This document shows, piece by piece, positions 33,001 through 39,727 of a stretch of DNA of 42,732 nt. Numbering within the stretch: the stretch's first letter is position 1; each line of letters begins with the position of its first letter. Both the position numbers and the translations under genes were made by a program. The stretch comes from CAZTDP01 sp964612565 (GTDB lineage Bacteria; Patescibacteriota; WWE3; UBA101185; UBA10185): NCBI GenBank assembly GCA_964612565.1, contig CAZTDP010000008.1, forward strand, positions 1 to 42,732, read 5' to 3'. Below the pieces are notes generated by a model. The model was not told the origin of the DNA and searched no databases. It saw nothing but the letters and a program-made list of their open reading frames with translations.

Positions 33001-33879
33001 TTGGTACAATACCGGCCACCACGCTTGATATCTTTCGCCCGGCAGTTTTGAGGCGGTTTTCCAAACTAAACTGCCGTTTGAGGCATTTAGTGCGTAGCCG
33101 TACATATCTTGGGCGGCAAAATACAAGTCGCCTGTTGTCGCCGAATACGCCGCTGACATATCGATAGGTCCTAAAGATGGATCTCCCGCCTCAGGATACT
33201 GCCAAACAAGTGTGCCTGTGTCAGCGTCAATCGCATAAAAATAGCCATCTCTATTACCTACGTAAACTACGCCATTCACAACTATCGGATTAGCACTGTA
33301 CCCAAGTGTGGCATCCGAAAAAGTCCACGCGAGTGAGTAACTTGTACCAAGATCTTGAATTGCATAAATGTTATGGTCAAAGCCGCCGACGTAAACCATA
33401 TCCCCGACAACAGTAGGGGCGTTGCCTAACGGCATTTCTGTATCAAATCTCCACGCCAGCGAACCTGTTTCGGCGTCAAGAACAACAAGTCCCTTACTAG
33501 TTGAAATGTAGGCGTGTTTGTTTCCGGTTATAACTTGAACCTGCTGGTCAATGTACGCTTCTATAGGTCTGTACCAATCTATTCCGGTAACATCAACTGA
33601 CTCTGTAACCCAAGAGGTTCTCTGTGGGTTTGCACCCGGCATATTCCACTCAGCAGGATTTGTTTCTGCATGTGCCTCATCTTTATTTGTTTTTACTAGG
33701 ATTGTCGCAATAGAAAGAGGGATTGCTAATAGAATCAATACTTGTATAGTTTTTATGTGCTTTTTTTGCCTAACACGCTGAAAAAAAATTAGGGCACTGT
33801 AAAGATACGTTCTTAACGATACGTAAAAGTTTAAACTGCGGATGAATCGGCTGCTTTTTTGGTATAACTTTGCAAACAT
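24043..33879 (-). CDS. giant multidomain surface protein, 3278 aa
   Basis: The N-terminus is a membrane/signal segment (residues about 45-65). Domains by eye, positions approximate: PQQ-type beta-propeller (75-480; repeats such as LVVLDAETGSLAWRFD and FYAIDADTGTLVWQYP); alpha-helical toroid-like region (610-945); two chitobiase C-terminal-like repeats (960-1130, IYYTVDGSNPTQAS); cadherin/VCBS-like Ig (1135-1225); SGNH-like domain with FKHASVGSNIWDAL and GGHLNGEAKSRM (1235-1510); PKD-like domains (1515-1700); DUF5060-like plus glycoside hydrolase with a CBM insert (1705-2550; LLNEGDP near 2198 as acid/base, IIRGETGF with E2322 as nucleophile); six PKD repeats (2553-3085); disordered linker; a beta domain (about 3125-3225); a C-terminal membrane helix with basic tail. 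It is probably anchored at both ends or by the C-terminus, displaying glycan-binding and cutting modules. The promoter lies at 33889-33917. Confidence 0.85.
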   Translation of the reverse strand: MFAKLYQKSSRFIRSLNFYVSLRTYLYSALIFFQRVRQKKHIKTIQVLILLAIPLSIATILVKTNKDEAHAETNPAEWNMPGANPQRTSWVTESVDVTGIDWYRPIEAYIDQQVQVITGNKHAYISTSKGLVVLDAETGSLAWRFDTEMPLGNAPTVVGDMVYVGGFDHNIYAIQDLGTSYSLAWTFSDATLGYSANPIVVNGVVYVGNRDGYFYAIDADTGTLVWQYPEAGDPSLGPIDMSAAYSATTGDLYFAAQDMYGYALNASNGSLVWKTASKLPGERYQAWWPVLYQDKILFSGAFAYKKSTNPGTTSVSGAPDSAQTLQSNDFFNNVLTGTGYMGTLITSTGSQGWPSGTSLMDTQTPYNVAYDSLNSYSSTNFQRRTIAVINRADGTETVTAPFMFEGTGSGNRYPPIVDPDDSIAYIQNYHSQTQGNIGRKIVTGWKLGNQYLKLVGNTSAWDEPAALSGMGTASVMFNLVTDRDAQVIGSHIYWSYPGTLDAVLPATDGAANEYDPMWRFYTTADDLERLKGYYKGNTSSINGVYNSHGYQNPLVPYAFTNSSSQRVERIFTIRSNTIIAIGDAGTETALPLVTINNNPDYLGTSMSESQMQTMLENELDKIIDVYESDNINGFLKPGYYNHGTLGGIGGFPNFYFETPGDTLLALASAYPHVGTAMQTRLRSYMDAFYQKYFATSLVRKIGWSSGYNRDSIEYPSEITSAMGSLNNSTSGAYAQRSFYALWKYAQIVNNQATALSIYNATKVALAYPSNLEAGGANTHVRTPYTYNDYIAGYIGYLNLQELAFNGSYDSTTQTQRTGMQADLAALESYRATNFTKDHPIGATGDNPSGITINQYYRNFNFSRNFLYMTPELGTYLATNAGAAVNAAIDEYTYLGPFWFVEANSNTFQEGVMANLYDVPAIFSAKAYIEGADQGQLSKYIDASAFQRGGIFLIQNLSAALSASASSSPVVSTPVFSPASESFTDTESVTISDSTSGSTIYYTVDGSNPTQASTQYTGAINLTATTTVKARAYAAGYDPSPIATAVYTLTIPAPILTPSSGTYSGSVQVDVNPVNVNVTMYYTTNGTDPTQASTEFTQGVITFTQSTTFKVRSYYNGSSSSVSTGTYTVNAVTSNSPPDPDSQYISTTTNTPINVLLSYSDSDGPGPYTVTISQNPTHGSLGNMSDSDAKTWTYTPTSSYTGSDSFQFTVSDGEDVSTAGTINVAINASQSGNIVINHTMVDNEWSNLVADSSIINTIKTKRFSFKHASVGSNIWDALKCMGENYTSRPNYCDVNEVGFTGDYYHNPTFSVDLNGDADIYNDMQFYFHNETPVNQNPGNPNPPWYDKAQLFIDGVNSRESTNPSDFYSFKMGYVDGYAGNNVASEFFNANSSYTNISDIAALEASHPSKTIIYWTMGLARTVGTTEATSFNTQMRNYAAANNKILVDVADIESYEPDNAHCLNADGSGNEVICDRYTSETNGGHLNGEAKSRMAKAVWLMLACASGWGNCGGSVSSNHAPQVFAGVDTSLDLALSSQINLDGAAVDDGLPVSPGSLTYTWSKQSGAGTVTFGDDSITDTTANFSAAGIYVLRLTVGDGDTTTYDQMTVTVTESNNSPTASFTATPTSGTEPLSVSFDASASTDSDGTISTYAWDFGDSNTGSGQTASHTYTVAGSYTATLTVTDNDGATDSDTDSITVTSNAQAPVISNVTHPSTGDKFEKYELTFDIASNVSGLNVFLPYISTADASTILGVDKYEEKGITVEGKFQYKGTDGLLTGQPIYTVPGFYFEGQTYTSSKNVAGEDWLYPSGTNNWKVRYSPDQAGVWSVYLTATDANGTSTSSSYNFTVADNSNKGFIKVSTDDSKYFEYENGDHFSGLGYGIDIADAEGITKSETIAQTMSNNGMDLARFWLSGWSMFGGAWAPPYNELAYENNYLPYQTYTGSQAAPGSELSIRMAYYPSGNPGNSPMCLVYGWQSPNIAVQPSKTYKITLKYMSSGITTSGTGGLVVKRASWIDMNRNTCTNPANGTAITGYATGTSSGWQTITGEITTGASQNYLTNIYVTLDNVTAGTAYIDSLKIEELTGPSGTVVREVNPDYSADQHVYYNQRNAYAFDKMLENFENSGVALKLVLLEKMDKIERQFQPDGTWGTSPDANNLYGNTSSPRSDTKVRWLQRAWWRYVQARWGYSPAIHSYELLNEGDPAQATHFALADELGKYMKCSVFGQPIGSGNAQNCSYDHPDHHLVTTSTWYGFPSFWTSANYPNLDYADIHQYVPRDFTSYVDNFIYNKVPYYIQNVQPAFATIDLGNSTIRNYTKPIIRGETGFTTQNTDPYNTQMNSDSNGVWLHDFLWGQLNSGAINEQYWYSSQQITAQNLNEVFLPFRKFLDEENLNSGGYSEINFANASVNTTGQSNPHPRYNQNPSTITNINDMDDIVITGLKNTTSGRAVVWLKNIHNNWCVIAGLNSSGSGSRCENEPNFGSNGYNFNVVLSGFSPNTQYTLEKWDTWNAWASARSQQILDSDAVTSDSSGNITISQTGLTTDVAYKILEVGANVSPVALFTSTPTSGDAPLNVNFDASSSYDSDGTISTYAWDFGDSTTGSGVTASHTYSSAGSYTVTLTITDDGNATDTSTDTITVTTANVNPTASFTAAPTSGTIPLEVNFDATASIDSDGTISTYAWDFGDSTTGSGSAPSHTYSVQGTYTVVLTVTDNDGGTDTDTTNISANSSPTNNNPNASFTATPSSGTVPLNVSFNATASSDSDGTIVTYDWNFDDTTTASGPSPSHSFSAPGTYSVVLTVTDDDGATDTDTKDIIVSAANIAPTASFSATPTSGKAPLIVSFNSGASSDSDGTVSTYAWSFGDSTTGSGVTPFHTFTTAGNYTVTLTVTDDDGATDTETAGIAVSLPNVAPTASFTATPSSGTVPLSVDFDGTASSDSDGTISTYAWNFGDSTTGSGSTASHTYSAVGSYNARLTVTDNDGATHYVQTTITVNSVPGNASPAASFTVSASSGTVPLTVNFNGSGSSDSDGTISTYAWNFGDGNTDTSGSSVSHTYTVAGTYTASLTVTDDDGATNSMTTSIAANAVNSGGNTGSSDRPVFKNDKDRGNDSNDNAPTPTTNKPANPVTTFINNAVDTITGKTEEETIKPTVEQPQKTQTPVEMKILFKLSNGEVLANSKITVDGKTFVTDSDGYISGSFIPGKYDIIIDTNNGQHFETSAVLGASSSYIISIATEPTKPVETSHGLFSNKIFQVALGTVFTALVVTIFRKIISVAGRPRA
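24629..26215 (-). repeat. array of six PKD domain repeats in the giant gene
   Basis: Six units of about 88 aa beginning (V/P)xASFTATPxSGTVPL and containing DSDGTISTYAWDFGDSTTGSG, SHTYSxxGSYTVTLTVTDDDGATDT. Unit DNA sequences have diverged, so these are old protein repeats. A seventh copy lies at about 28780-29040, before the glycoside hydrolase module. Confidence 0.9.
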
Positions 33880-33888
33880 AACCTCTAG

Positions 33889-33917
33889 AAAATATCGAGG
33901 TTACATTTATATGTAAA
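33889..33917 (-). promoter_or_regulatory. promoter of the giant gene
   Basis: Minus strand -35 TTTACA (33917-33912), exactly 17 bp, -10 TATTTT (33894-33889), then 9 nt to the ATG at 33879. The predicted leader is about 2-3 nt. The sequence near the -35 is an inverted repeat (TTACATTTATATGTAA, 33901-33916) that could be an operator. Confidence 0.5.
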
Positions 33918-33939
33918 GTATCTTATTTTTTACTCAAAT

Positions 33940-34995
33940 TTACTTTTTTTCTACAATGTTTAGTGGGAGTACTATCGAAACTTCCGTGCCGTTTTTATCG
34001 CTTGCAATACTGATCTTACCCTTGTGCCTTTCTACTATTTCTTTTGCAATAGCAAGCCCTAGTCCAAAGCCATCGTGATTATTTTTTGTTCGTGATTTGT
34101 CGGTTCTATAAAACGGCTCAAATATAAAAGGAAGGTCTTTTGGATCAATTCCGATTCCTGTATCTTTAACTTTTACAACGGCGTTTCCACTGTAGATGTT
34201 AGAAGTTACATACACGGTTCCCTGCTTTTTATTGTATTTAATAGCATTTTCGATAATATTTGTAAAAAGTTCTTCGATAGCAGATGGAACTGCGTAAAGA
34301 CTGATATTTGTAAGATTTTGACTTATTGTTTGTTCTTTTTCTTTTGCAATGGGCGCTAGTTTTTGAATAACGTTTTCTAAGATAGTTTTAATATCTATTT
34401 CTTCTTTTACTTCTTCCCCACTTGTGTTTTGGTATTTGCTTTGTTTTAAAAGATTGTTAGTAAAACTATGGAGTTTGTTTATTTCTTCGATTGTACCGGC
34501 CAATACTTTTTTAGCGCTTTTCAGATCCAGATTCTTATCTCTAAGTGTAACTTCCAAGTCGGTTTTCATTGCAGTAAGTGGAGTTCTAAGCTCGTGAGCA
34601 GCGTCAGACACAAATCGTTTTTGCTTTTTTAACATTTCCTCGATTGGCTTTAAGGTTACTCCGGCAAGTAGATAAGCCAAAACTCCGGATGTAACAAGAA
34701 TAAAACCGTTTATTAATAAAATGGACATTAGTGTTTTGCTTTTTATTTCGGATACTGCATCTTCGTCAATAAACATTGGTTGTCCGCGAGGTCCTGGAAC
34801 AGCGATATTGTAATCCAAAAATCTTCTTTCAAATCTAACGCGTTGCGCGTCGATGGCTCGTTGTGTTTCTTTAGAAATGCTTGTATATACAAGTGCACTA
34901 AACGATAGTGTAATCGTCATTATTATTGCTACGTACCATATTGTTAGTTTAAGTTTTGCATTAGCAAAAACTCCTAGTTTTGTTAGTTTAAGCAT
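33940..34995 (-). CDS. sensor histidine kinase
   Basis: 351 aa. TM1 (18-40) and TM2 (88-112) enclose a short extracellular sensor of about 47 aa. There is no clear HAMP; TLKPIEEMLKKQKRF leads straight to the HisKA motif SDAAHELRTPL with H134. The catalytic domain has the N box NIIENAIKYNKK, G1 VKDTGIGIDPKDLPFIFEPF, and G2 GFGLGLAIAKEIV. It autophosphorylates and signals to the overlapping response regulator (8-nt overlap at 34988-34995). It sits between the giant surface gene and the divergent beta-helix gene, which are plausible targets. The sensed cue is unknown. Confidence 0.93.
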   Translation of the reverse strand: MLKLTKLGVFANAKLKLTIWYVAIIMTITLSFSALVYTSISKETQRAIDAQRVRFERRFLDYNIAVPGPRGQPMFIDEDAVSEIKSKTLMSILLINGFILVTSGVLAYLLAGVTLKPIEEMLKKQKRFVSDAAHELRTPLTAMKTDLEVTLRDKNLDLKSAKKVLAGTIEEINKLHSFTNNLLKQSKYQNTSGEEVKEEIDIKTILENVIQKLAPIAKEKEQTISQNLTNISLYAVPSAIEELFTNIIENAIKYNKKQGTVYVTSNIYSGNAVVKVKDTGIGIDPKDLPFIFEPFYRTDKSRTKNNHDGFGLGLAIAKEIVERHKGKISIASDKNGTEVSIVLPLNIVEKK

Positions 34996-35677
34996 TTCTT
35001 TCTAGATCGCTAATTTTGTAACCAAAACCTCTTACAGTTTGTATCAATTGTTTCTTTTTGGGAAATGGATTATCTATTTTGTTTCTTAAGTACCTTACTG
35101 TTTGTTCCACAGTATTTGGAAGGATGTCCGAATCATAATCCCAGACGTGAGATGAAATTTGATCCTTTGATAAGGTCTTATCTTTATTCCGTAATAAGTA
35201 TTCGAGAAGTGAAAACTCTTTTCGGGATAGATTTACTTCATTTCCCCCTCTTTTTACTTCAAATGTGTTGGTGTCTAGTACAAGGTCGTCGCAGGTAAGT
35301 TCATTATTAATTGTTGCCTGTGGTCTTCTTAGTAAGGCCTTAACGCGAGCGAGAAGTTCTTCGAATGCAAAGGGTTTTGTTAAATAGTCGTCAGCGCCGG
35401 TGTTCAGCCCTTTAACCTTGTCATCCAAGTCACTTTTGGCTGTAAGCATAAGTATAGGGGTGTGAATTTTTTTGGCGCGCAGTTTTTCGCAAATTTCGAA
35501 GCCGTCCATTTCCGGCAACATGAGGTCAAGGATTATTAGGTCATATTCTTCGGTTGAGGCAAGGTCGTAAGCCTCTAATCCAGAGTATGACACATCAACG
35601 GAATAGGCCTCCTGCTCAAGGCCCTTTTTAATTGCATTAGCAATTTTATGTTCGTCGTCTATAACTAATACTCTCAT
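34988..35677 (-). CDS. OmpR/PhoB-family response regulator
   Basis: 229 aa. Receiver domain (1-118): acidic pair DDE (7-9), phosphoacceptor D51 in LIILDLMLPEMDG, conserved LTAKSD and the Lys in YLTKPF. The C-terminal winged helix (about 128-225) has NLSRKEFSLLEYLLRNKDKTLSKDQI, NTVEQTVRYLRNKID and IQTVRGFGYKI. It is a DNA-binding regulator of the downstream-coupled histidine kinase. A TATAAT box (35690-35685) ends 7 nt before the ATG. Confidence 0.95.
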   Translation of the reverse strand: MRVLVIDDEHKIANAIKKGLEQEAYSVDVSYSGLEAYDLASTEEYDLIILDLMLPEMDGFEICEKLRAKKIHTPILMLTAKSDLDDKVKGLNTGADDYLTKPFAFEELLARVKALLRRPQATINNELTCDDLVLDTNTFEVKRGGNEVNLSRKEFSLLEYLLRNKDKTLSKDQISSHVWDYDSDILPNTVEQTVRYLRNKIDNPFPKKKQLIQTVRGFGYKISDLERNA

Positions 35678-35684
35678 TGAGCTA

Positions 35685-35690
35685 ATTATA
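35685..35690 (-). promoter_or_regulatory. -10 box of the two-component operon, leaderless type
   Basis: Minus strand TATAAT followed by TAGCTCA and the ATG at 35677. The rest of the divergent region (35691-35838) shows no gene; it may hold regulator sites for both directions. Confidence 0.5.
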
Positions 35691-35838
35691 ATCTCATTGC
35701 TGAAAACTTGCTGAAGCTGCAGGTGTTTTAACTATAGTGCAGATGGTAACTGAAGAACTAGGCGTGCTCAGTTGCAGTTGTTTAGTATTCACATGTTCTA
35801 TAGCTTCACCATAGCCCCCAGGAACGTAGCAGACAAAT

Positions 35839-35867
35839 TTGACAACAGTATAAATTACTATCATTCT
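35839..35867 (+). promoter_or_regulatory. promoter of the beta-helix surface protein
   Basis: Perfect -35 TTGACA (35839-35844), 17 bp, weak -10 CATTCT (35862-35867), then 6 nt to the ATG at 35874. A perfect -35 with a poor -10 is a layout often seen in activator- or regulator-controlled promoters. Confidence 0.45.
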
Positions 35868-35873
35868 TTAAAT

Positions 35874-38800
35874 ATGCTGAGTACTAATAAAATTAAAATT
35901 AGTGGTACCATCGTAAGTGCATTCCTCGTATTTTTTAGTTTATCGTTGTGTTATTACGTTTTAGCCTATACCTTAGGCTTTGATCCCGCCGTTTTTAATA
36001 ATAAGGAGGTTCAGGCGGTTGAAGGTGTATCCGATTTTGCGGGTAATTCTTTTTATGCTTCTCCGACAGGTACTTCGTCTGGTGACGGATCTATGTCCAG
36101 GCCGTGGGATCTTCAAACCGCGTTAAATCACCCGTCTAGTGTTAAGGCCGGCGATGCCATATTTTTGCTTTCTGGAACTTATGGTTCCGGCGGGTCGACT
36201 AAATATATAAGTAGATTAACAGGGTCAAGCGGAAAGTATATTACCGTAACTTCTTACGAAGGTACAAAAGCCAAGATTANNNNNNNNNNNNNNNNNNNNN
36301 NNNNNNNNNNNNNNNNNNNNNNNNNNNNNNNNNNNNNNNNNNNNNNNNNNNNNNNNNNNNNNNNNNNNNNNNNNNNNNNTCAAGCGGAAAGTATATTACC
36401 GTAACTTCTTACGAAGGTACAAAAGCCAAGATTAATGGCGGCATCGAGACCTATGGGGACTGGGTCATATTTAGAGACCTAGAAATTTTTAACAACAACG
36501 CTTTAAGAGTCACCACTCAAGAAGGCTCGCATCCCAGCGACATAATCTTTCCCGATGGTATAAACGTTTTTACACCGCATATAAAGATTATTCACAATAT
36601 AGTTCACGACGTAAGCCAGGGTATCAGTGTGTGGATTCAGGCAACTAATGCTGAGGTGTATGGAAATCTTACTTACAATAATGGCTGGGTAGGTCCTGCA
36701 AGGAACCATGGCCACGCAATTTATTTTCAAAGCGACACCGGAAGTAAGTTGTTTGAGAATAATATGATAATGCCTGCGTTGGATGAGTATGGATTTCACG
36801 GATACGGGGAATCGGAAACTGCCAGGAATAACAATGTTACGGCTCAAGGGAATACGCACTATTCAAGAAAAGCCCGATTTAAAACAGGCTATCCGAGCCA
36901 AAATATCATTATAAAAAATAACTATTTTTGGGATTCGGATCTTATTACAGGAAATACTCAGTCATCGGGAAACGGTTTAGTTATTGAAAACAATTATTTT
37001 GGATCTAAAAGCGCCGATTATGCTTCAATAGAAGTTGTAGATGCTCCCACAGGTTCCATTAGATACAATACAATTTGCAACAACGCTTCCTACCTGGTTA
37101 CTTACTCTTTTCCTACCACAAGTTCTCTAAACATGAACAATAATACATACTGTAACTACGGATCCAGAGCGTCCGGAAATATCTTTTTAATAACATATCC
37201 GGACAATTCGAGCTACACTTTTGCGGGATGGAAAAGTGCCTCAAAGTTTGACTCGTCAAGCACCTATCAAACAACAAAATTTACTACAAACAAGATTTTT
37301 GTTACCCCTGCTAACAGGTATGAATCTAAACGAGGAAATATCACGATCTATAATTGGGAGGGAAAAAGTTCCGTATCTGTGGATATATCAGCTTTAGGTT
37401 TATCAAATGGAGATACTTACTCTATACATAACGCACAAAACTACTTTGGTGACACTCCGTTGACAGGCACATACGATGGTTCTTCAATTTCAATTCCAAT
37501 GACAGCAACTCGTTGGACCAGAGCAATGCCTATCGGTTATAACAATTACTCCGGAAGTGTTTCGTTTCCGGATTTTGGGGCTTTTATATTAAAGACCACA
37601 AGTAACGGCGGCGGTACTACTCCTACACCTACAATAAGGTGCGGAGATAACTCTTGTAATGGTACTGAAACATGTTCTACATGTGCAGCAGACTGCGGTG
37701 CCTGCGTTGTTACCCCATACTGTGGAGACAGTAGTTGTAATAACGGTGAGACTTGTACTACCTGCTCGGGAGATTGTGGTACTTGTGTTATTACACCAAG
37801 ATGTGGCGACAGCACCTGTAATGGGACAGAAACATGTACATCCTGTCCGGGAGATTGCGGTGTTTGTCCCGTAACAGAAGAACCCTCTCCTACTCCAAAC
37901 CCGATTGTAACTCCACCGGAAAATCCCGTGGGGAACTTAATAAACAATTTTAGCTTTGAGAGCGGCACAGGCGGCTGGCAACACTATAACAACGGTCAGG
38001 GTTCTTTTACCGCCGATTCTTCGGCTTACCAAGGTTCTAAGTCAGGTAAAGTTTCTATAACAACAGTCGGATCTAACATGCAGTTGTATCAAACCGGATT
38101 TACCCTGAAACCCGGAAGAAAGTACAAAGTAGAATTTTACGCAAAGTCCGGTACCGGCAGTGATGTTTTAGTGTCTGTTCTTAAAAACAGCAGTCCCTAT
38201 ACAAACTTTGGTTTAGAAAAAACTTCCGATTTAAGTACCTCGTGGAAGAAATTTTCTTACGATTTTGATGTCTCAGGAATAACCAGCAACACTACGGATA
38301 CAAGACTAAGGTTTTATTTTGTATCAAAAGCGTCTAACGGCGATGCATATTACTTTGATAATGTAAGCATTGTTGACATTGGCGCTGGCAGCGGTGCCGG
38401 AGACACCACGCCCGATCCGACTCCTACAATAAGGTGCGGAGATAACTCTTGTAATGGTACTGAAACATGTTCTACATGTGCAGCAGACTGCGGTGCTTGT
38501 TCGGGAAGTCCTACCCCTACACTACCTACAAGTGTGCTTAAAAACGGCGACTTCGAAAAAGACAAACAAAACTGGGAATTGAATACTTCGGGTTCTGCTA
38601 AGTTTGAGGTGTTAACGAACTCCTATAACTCCTCTAAAGCGGCTAATTTGAACATCTCAAATCCGGGGAATAAGCTGCAGTTATATCAGAAAGATATAGT
38701 GTTGGTTTCGGGTAAAAAGTATAAGTTAGAGTTTTACGCAAAATCAAATACCGGGCACGACATGGCGGTCTTTGTTCATAAACACAACTTCCCTTATACA

Positions 38801-38983
38801 GACTTTGGGTTGTCAAATAATGTAATCAAGGTAACCGATGCTTGGCAGAAATTCTCAATTGAATTTACTGCAAAGGGTTTCAGCGGAACAACAACCGATG
38901 CTAGGTTAAGATTTTGGTTTACTTCGTTTGCAAAATCGGGCGATGTCTATTACATAGACGATGCTAGTTTAGTTCAAAAGTAA
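35874..38983 (+). CDS. secreted beta-helix protein with Cys-rich repeats and two CBM-like domains (split by a gap)
   Basis: The two halves on either side of the N gap join in frame when the identical 55-bp flanks are merged, giving 984 aa. A signal anchor (residues about 8-32) is followed by FYASPTGTSSGDGSMSRPWD, the start of right-handed parallel beta-helix proteins (DUF1565-like). The helix then runs to about 490, with many Asn-rich turns. Three 6-Cys units CGDxxCNxxETCxxC...DCGxC follow, then a CBM4/9-like jelly roll (LINNFSFESGTGGWQHY...), a fourth Cys unit and a second jelly roll (LKNGDFEKDKQNWEL...) to the end. It likely binds or depolymerises surface polysaccharide. No C-terminal anchor is seen. 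It is divergent from the two-component genes. Confidence 0.8.
36280..36379. other. assembly gap (100 N), probably false
   Basis: The 55 nt before it (36225-36279) and after it (36380-36434) are identical, and merging them restores one continuous reading frame. The N stretch therefore probably replaces an unmerged contig overlap rather than missing sequence. Confidence 0.9.
37628..37701 (+). repeat. 74-bp exact direct repeat, copy 1
   Basis: Identical to 38423-38496. It encodes most of a Cys-rich unit (RCGDNSCNGTETCSTCAADC). The other two units in the gene have diverged, so this pair arose recently or is kept identical by recombination. Confidence 0.95.
38423..38496 (+). repeat. 74-bp exact direct repeat, copy 2
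   Basis: Second copy, 795 bp downstream of the first, placed between the two CBM-like domains of the same gene. Confidence 0.95.
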
Positions 38984-39017
38984 AATGGATTGTGCTTTGG
39001 ATGTGAGGTTTAAAGTG

Positions 39018-39042
39018 GAGCCGCGGGCTTTGCCCGCGGCTC
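39018..39042. terminator. bidirectional terminator hairpin
   Basis: GAGCCGCGGG (39018-39027) pairs perfectly with CCCGCGGCTC (39033-39042), loop CTTTG. It lies between the convergent beta-helix gene and the small anchored protein. A T-rich tail is weak on both sides, but the stem is the strongest in the region. Confidence 0.6.
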
Positions 39043-39066
39043 TCTTGCGTTCAAATACAAGCTAAA

Positions 39067-39669
39067 CTAAAGTTGATTGCCAACTTTTTGCTCTTGAGGT
39101 ACTTGAGTAACCTCTTTTTTGTGAATCTTCTTTAACACTAACAGGGAACCAACTGCAAGAGCCGCTATACCAAACAGAATGCCCACGTTTTTTAATACAG
39201 AGGATACCGGTTGTGAGTTATTGATCTCAATTGTACCGGGCGATGTCGCGGTGTCATTGGAAGTGGGTTCGGAGATACCTTCGATTTGACCAATTTGACC
39301 GATGTGAAATAGTACCCCATATACAGCATCGTCGTTTGAAAAGTTAATGGCGTAACTAGTAGCGGGAAGGGTTTTTTTAAACTCCCAGATGCCTTCCTGA
39401 TTTGCCGTTATAACTTCTTGCTTACCGTCGTAGTTAACGTAAATCGATGCTCCCGCAGAGGCGGTTCCGGATACAGAAAGGTCTTCTGTGTCTAGCCATA
39501 TCTCATTAAAATCAACCTTATCGTAAGTTTTATCGTTGATTTTGGTAATTGTAAACGGTTTAGCCAAAGTTGTATCGACACTTGCTTGGGCAGCCGCTTT
39601 GTGAGTAAAAATTGATACGGAGATCACGAGTATAGGGATTGTGGTCAGAATAGCTTTTTTAATTTTCAT
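39067..39669 (-). CDS. signal peptide - beta domain - membrane anchor protein, second paralog
   Basis: 200 aa from the ATG at 39669, chosen because GGAG lies 8 nt upstream and the protein then starts with a signal peptide (MKIKKAILTTIPILVISVSIFTHKAAAQA); the longer frame to 39714 is rejected. Residues about 30-115 form a beta domain with DLSVSGTASAGASIYVNYDG, NQEGIWEF, YAINFS and VLFHIGQIGQ. An acidic Thr/Ser linker, a membrane helix (VGILFGIAALAVGSLLVL) and a Lys-rich tail follow. It matches the protein of 9190-9735 in order, spacing and the SGTA/GxW/HIGQ markers. The function is unknown. Confidence 0.75.
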   Translation of the reverse strand: MKIKKAILTTIPILVISVSIFTHKAAAQASVDTTLAKPFTITKINDKTYDKVDFNEIWLDTEDLSVSGTASAGASIYVNYDGKQEVITANQEGIWEFKKTLPATSYAINFSNDDAVYGVLFHIGQIGQIEGISEPTSNDTATSPGTIEINNSQPVSSVLKNVGILFGIAALAVGSLLVLKKIHKKEVTQVPQEQKVGNQL

Positions 39670-39727
39670 AAAAATTCTCCAAAAATAATTGCTATATTTA
39701 AAGCATATGAACACCGAAGCGGGTTTG

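Noticed and set aside
24464..33781. Many plus-strand open frames of 60-90 codons inside the giant gene (for example 25316-25579, 28796-29071)
   Set aside because: They are antisense shadows of Ser/Thr/Asp-rich PKD and other repeats, with no start signals and no family resemblance.
35772..35873. N-terminal extension of the beta-helix protein to 35772
   Set aside because: It would place the promoter inside the gene and put about 34 non-signal residues before a proper signal anchor.
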